64,000 nt of DNA from Symploca sp. SIO1C2 (GTDB lineage: Bacteria > Cyanobacteriota > Cyanobacteriia > Cyanobacteriales > Coleofasciculaceae): NCBI GenBank assembly GCA_010672925.1, contig JAAHFP010000014.1:1-64000 (forward strand), given 5' to 3'. Shown in pieces: positions 62,302 to 64,000 of this stretch. Positions within the stretch are counted from its first letter, which is position 1. Every line of letters starts with the position of its first letter. Under the pieces are notes generated by a model. That model made no database searches, was not told where the DNA came from, and saw only the letters and a program-made list of their open reading frames with translations. The translations under genes and the position numbers were made by a program.

Positions 62302-63429
62302 TCATTTCAAGGGTAGGGTAATATCCACTGTTGTTTCTTGTTGATAAATACTGTTGATCAACAACTCTCCTTTGGCTAGTTCAACAACCTTCTGGGCAAT
62401 TTTTAAGCCCATACCAATACCTTGTTGCTCATAAGTTTTGCGTTCAAACTGCGTGAAAGCATCAATTTTTGCAATTTGTTCTGTTGTCATCCCTCGTCCT
62501 GAATCATGTATAGATAACTTCAGCATCTCCCCTAGGACTTGAGAGCTCACTTGAATAATTGTCTGTGGTGGTGAGAATTTTAAAGCATTATCCACTAGCT
62601 CATGCAAGATTGTTAATAAATATCGTTCTGAGAGAGCAATATCTGCCTCTTCAAAGACACAGATGAGATCATCACTACGGTTGACCCCCTGAGCCTGCAT
62701 TTTCAACGCGGCTTCAATGGCAGAAGCTGAAAAGTGAGTCCAATTTAAATCGATGGGTTGCTGCCGATTTGCTGCTAGCTCTAGCTCTAAATAGATGAGC
62801 AGTCTTTTGGTTAAGTTTTCTAAGCGACGAGCAGATGTATCTGCCCAGCCTAACATCTCGCGGATCTCGGCTAGATCCATATCTTCTAAATCATCTTTAA
62901 GCAACCCAATCATGCCTAAAATGCCGTTTAGAGGTGTATTTAGTTCATGAGATAGACTAGAGGCTAAGTTGCCCCGTAGTTCATTGAGAGTGTTCTCTAA
63001 GACATTGATGGTATTTTCTTGGATGTGGGATAAGCTCTGAATATTGTCATAGTGCTGCTTGATTCTGAGCATTGAATGCACACGGGCACGCAGTTCAACA
63101 GCATTAACGGGTTTACTAATGAAGTCGTCAGCCCCGGTAGTTAGACAACGGGCTAGATCAGATTTAGAGCTTAATGCCGTCACCATAATAATCGGCACAG
63201 CTTGCCATTTTGACATGGTTTTGATTTGGCGACATACTTCGATACCATCGATTCCTGGCATCATTACATCCAGCAAAATCAAATCAGGATTGTAGGTTTC
63301 TAGGAATGCGATCGCTTCCTGTCCACTGGCAGCGTAGTGCAACTGATAGTCTTGGTTACTCAAGAGAGCTTCAATTACATCAAAATTATCTGGTTCGTCA
63401 TCAATAACTAGAACGGATGGTATGTTCAT
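62302..63429 (-). CDS. Receiver-histidine-kinase hybrid (B)
   Basis: A 375-residue paralogue of gene A. The receiver (D54 in LILLDVMMPG) is almost identical to that of A through about residue 135 (CRQIKTMSKWQAVPIIMVTA, FISKPVNAVELRARVHSML), while the kinase part differs: the H-box is LSHELNTPLNGILG, followed by a HATPase domain (VDNALKFSPP, HDSGRGM, GIGMGLKIAQKV). This pattern suggests duplication of the receiver part or conversion between copies, with divergence of the output. Start ATG 63429. Probably cotranscribed with the gene upstream. Confidence 0.92.
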   Translation of the reverse strand: MNIPSVLVIDDEPDNFDVIEALLSNQDYQLHYAASGQEAIAFLETYNPDLILLDVMMPGIDGIEVCRQIKTMSKWQAVPIIMVTALSSKSDLARCLTTGADDFISKPVNAVELRARVHSMLRIKQHYDNIQSLSHIQENTINVLENTLNELRGNLASSLSHELNTPLNGILGMIGLLKDDLEDMDLAEIREMLGWADTSARRLENLTKRLLIYLELELAANRQQPIDLNWTHFSASAIEAALKMQAQGVNRSDDLICVFEEADIALSERYLLTILHELVDNALKFSPPQTIIQVSSQVLGEMLKLSIHDSGRGMTTEQIAKIDAFTQFERKTYEQQGIGMGLKIAQKVVELAKGELLINSIYQQETTVDITLPLK

Positions 63430-63439
63430 TTCAAAAAAA

Positions 63440-63573
63440 AGGCAGGAGTCAGAAGGCAGGAGGCAGGAGGCAGGAGGCAGGAGGCAGGAGGTTCTAAGAG
63501 AAGCTAGCTTATTTGCTAAATTTTTTTCGGCGCGGTGTTTTTACTCTATTCCCTATTCCCTATTCCCTATTCC
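63440..63573. repeat. GGCAGGA and TATTCCC heptamers
   Basis: About six GGCAGGA units (63440-63491) and four TATTCCC units (63546-63574) between the two signalling genes. Confidence 0.85.
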
Positions 63574-63592
63574 CTGGGTTGTTAGGCACTTA

Positions 63593-64000
63593 TTATTTCA
63601 ACAAAAGTTGTTGAATAGTAGTTACCAATTGTTTGAGCTTGATCGGTTTGCTAAGGTAATTATTAGCTCCGGCAGCGAGGCAACGATCACTATCGCCTGT
63701 CATAGCGAGGGCAGTTAGGGCAATGATCGGCACATCGACAAGGTTGGGAGTGTGGCGGATATGTTGCATAGCTTCAAAACCGTCCATTCCCGGCATTTGA
63801 ATATCCATCAGAATCAGATCTGGATTTTTAGCCTGAGCCAGAGCGATTGCTTCTGAGCCATTGTTCGCCACAATCAGGCGATAGCCTTTGGCTTTCAAAT
63901 AACTCGAAACTGTATTGATATTGGCTTCATTGTCCTCTGCTAGTAAGATTAAGGGAGATGCTTCCTGCTTGGGCTGGCTGAGTTTGATACTGTGTTTTGG
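63593..64000 (-). CDS. C-terminal receiver domain of a larger signalling protein (partial)
   Basis: The frame is open to the window edge; 135 residues are visible. They form a complete receiver: LILLAEDNEANI, the phospho-acceptor Asp in LILMDIQMPGMDG, IIALTALAM and the Lys in YLSKPIKLKQL. The preceding residues (KHSIKLSQPKQEAS) look like a linker, so the protein is probably a hybrid histidine kinase ending in this domain. A TTG-initiated short reading from about 63898 would lack the first strand and is not real. It is upstream of and in line with the two hybrid genes. Confidence 0.9.
   Translation of the reverse strand, partial: PKHSIKLSQPKQEASPLILLAEDNEANINTVSSYLKAKGYRLIVANNGSEAIALAQAKNPDLILMDIQMPGMDGFEAMQHIRHTPNLVDVPIIALTALAMTGDSDRCLAAGANNYLSKPIKLKQLVTTIQQLLLK

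Noticed and set aside
1-64000. tRNA and rRNA genes
   Set aside because: Reading the spacers on both strands I saw no cloverleaf with TTCRANNC-type T-arm and no rRNA sequence; a covariance-model scan would be needed to exclude a degenerate tRNA.

Overview
The window is chromosomal DNA of a filamentous cyanobacterium. The evidence is a cyanobacterial gene set (the ndhA-ndhI-ndhG-ndhE cluster, a CbiG-CobJ fusion, neighbouring DUF3038 and DUF4335 genes, two DUF4278 genes, DUF3326, a Uma2-family protein), many copies of the HIP1 octamer GCGATCGC, and intergenic spacers filled with heptameric and nonameric short tandem repeats. A large-genome, repeat-rich genus of the Moorena or Coleofasciculus type is my inference. 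I see no rRNA, tRNA, CRISPR array, prophage or plasmid origin.

Layout. 1-8.5 kb: the tail of an unknown gene, the CbiG-CobJ cobalamin gene, a CNNM/CBS membrane protein, a lone 2-oxoglutarate-dependent oxygenase-like gene, a holin-like membrane protein and glgC. 8.5-11.6 kb: ndhA-I-G-E, encoding membrane-arm and connecting subunits of NDH-1. 11.8-15.7 kb: a PadR regulator and a two-gene betaine/proline-type ABC importer (ATPase-CBS plus a permease/binding-protein fusion). 15.8-21 kb, minus strand: mutS2, DUF3038 and DUF4335. 21-26 kb: Uma2, a deaminase-domain protein, a RAYT-like transposase inside an array of about 222-bp palindromic units, and pyrC. 26-31 kb: lepB, a three-gene minus-strand cluster of C-N hydrolases (isochorismatase-like plus two polysaccharide-deacetylase/PuuE-like proteins) and a leucine-rich-repeat lipoprotein. 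31-47 kb: mostly housekeeping (ispG, xth, a Ser/Thr kinase, dnaG, ferredoxin, DUF3326, a CPBP protease, DUF4278 proteins, an ABC1 kinase, hemC, glgA). 47-52 kb: a small membrane protein, a MITE-like element, a probable 43-residue peptide gene, miaB, ygfZ and a decayed RelE-type toxin-antitoxin pair. 52.6-57.4 kb: two tandem STAND-like ATPases, the second fused through TPRs and one membrane helix to a periplasmic amino-acid-binding-type receptor. 57.5-64 kb, minus strand: GrpB, a DUF433/DUF5615 toxin-antitoxin pair whose toxin has a nonsense codon, a HerA-like ATPase, and three receiver-containing signalling proteins of which the last runs off the window.

Three themes stand out. First, 7-bp and 9-bp tandem repeats lie between genes, supply apparent start codons (proV, the permease fusion, the DUF4335 and HerA-like genes), and in two places sit in frame inside proteins: the CbiG-CobJ linker and the MutS2 ATPase domain. 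Second, both toxin-antitoxin modules keep an intact antitoxin beside a broken toxin. Third, the least ordinary protein is the 1125-residue ATPase-TPR-membrane-receptor fusion, which looks like a one-component transmembrane sensor and is the best candidate for an undescribed system here.
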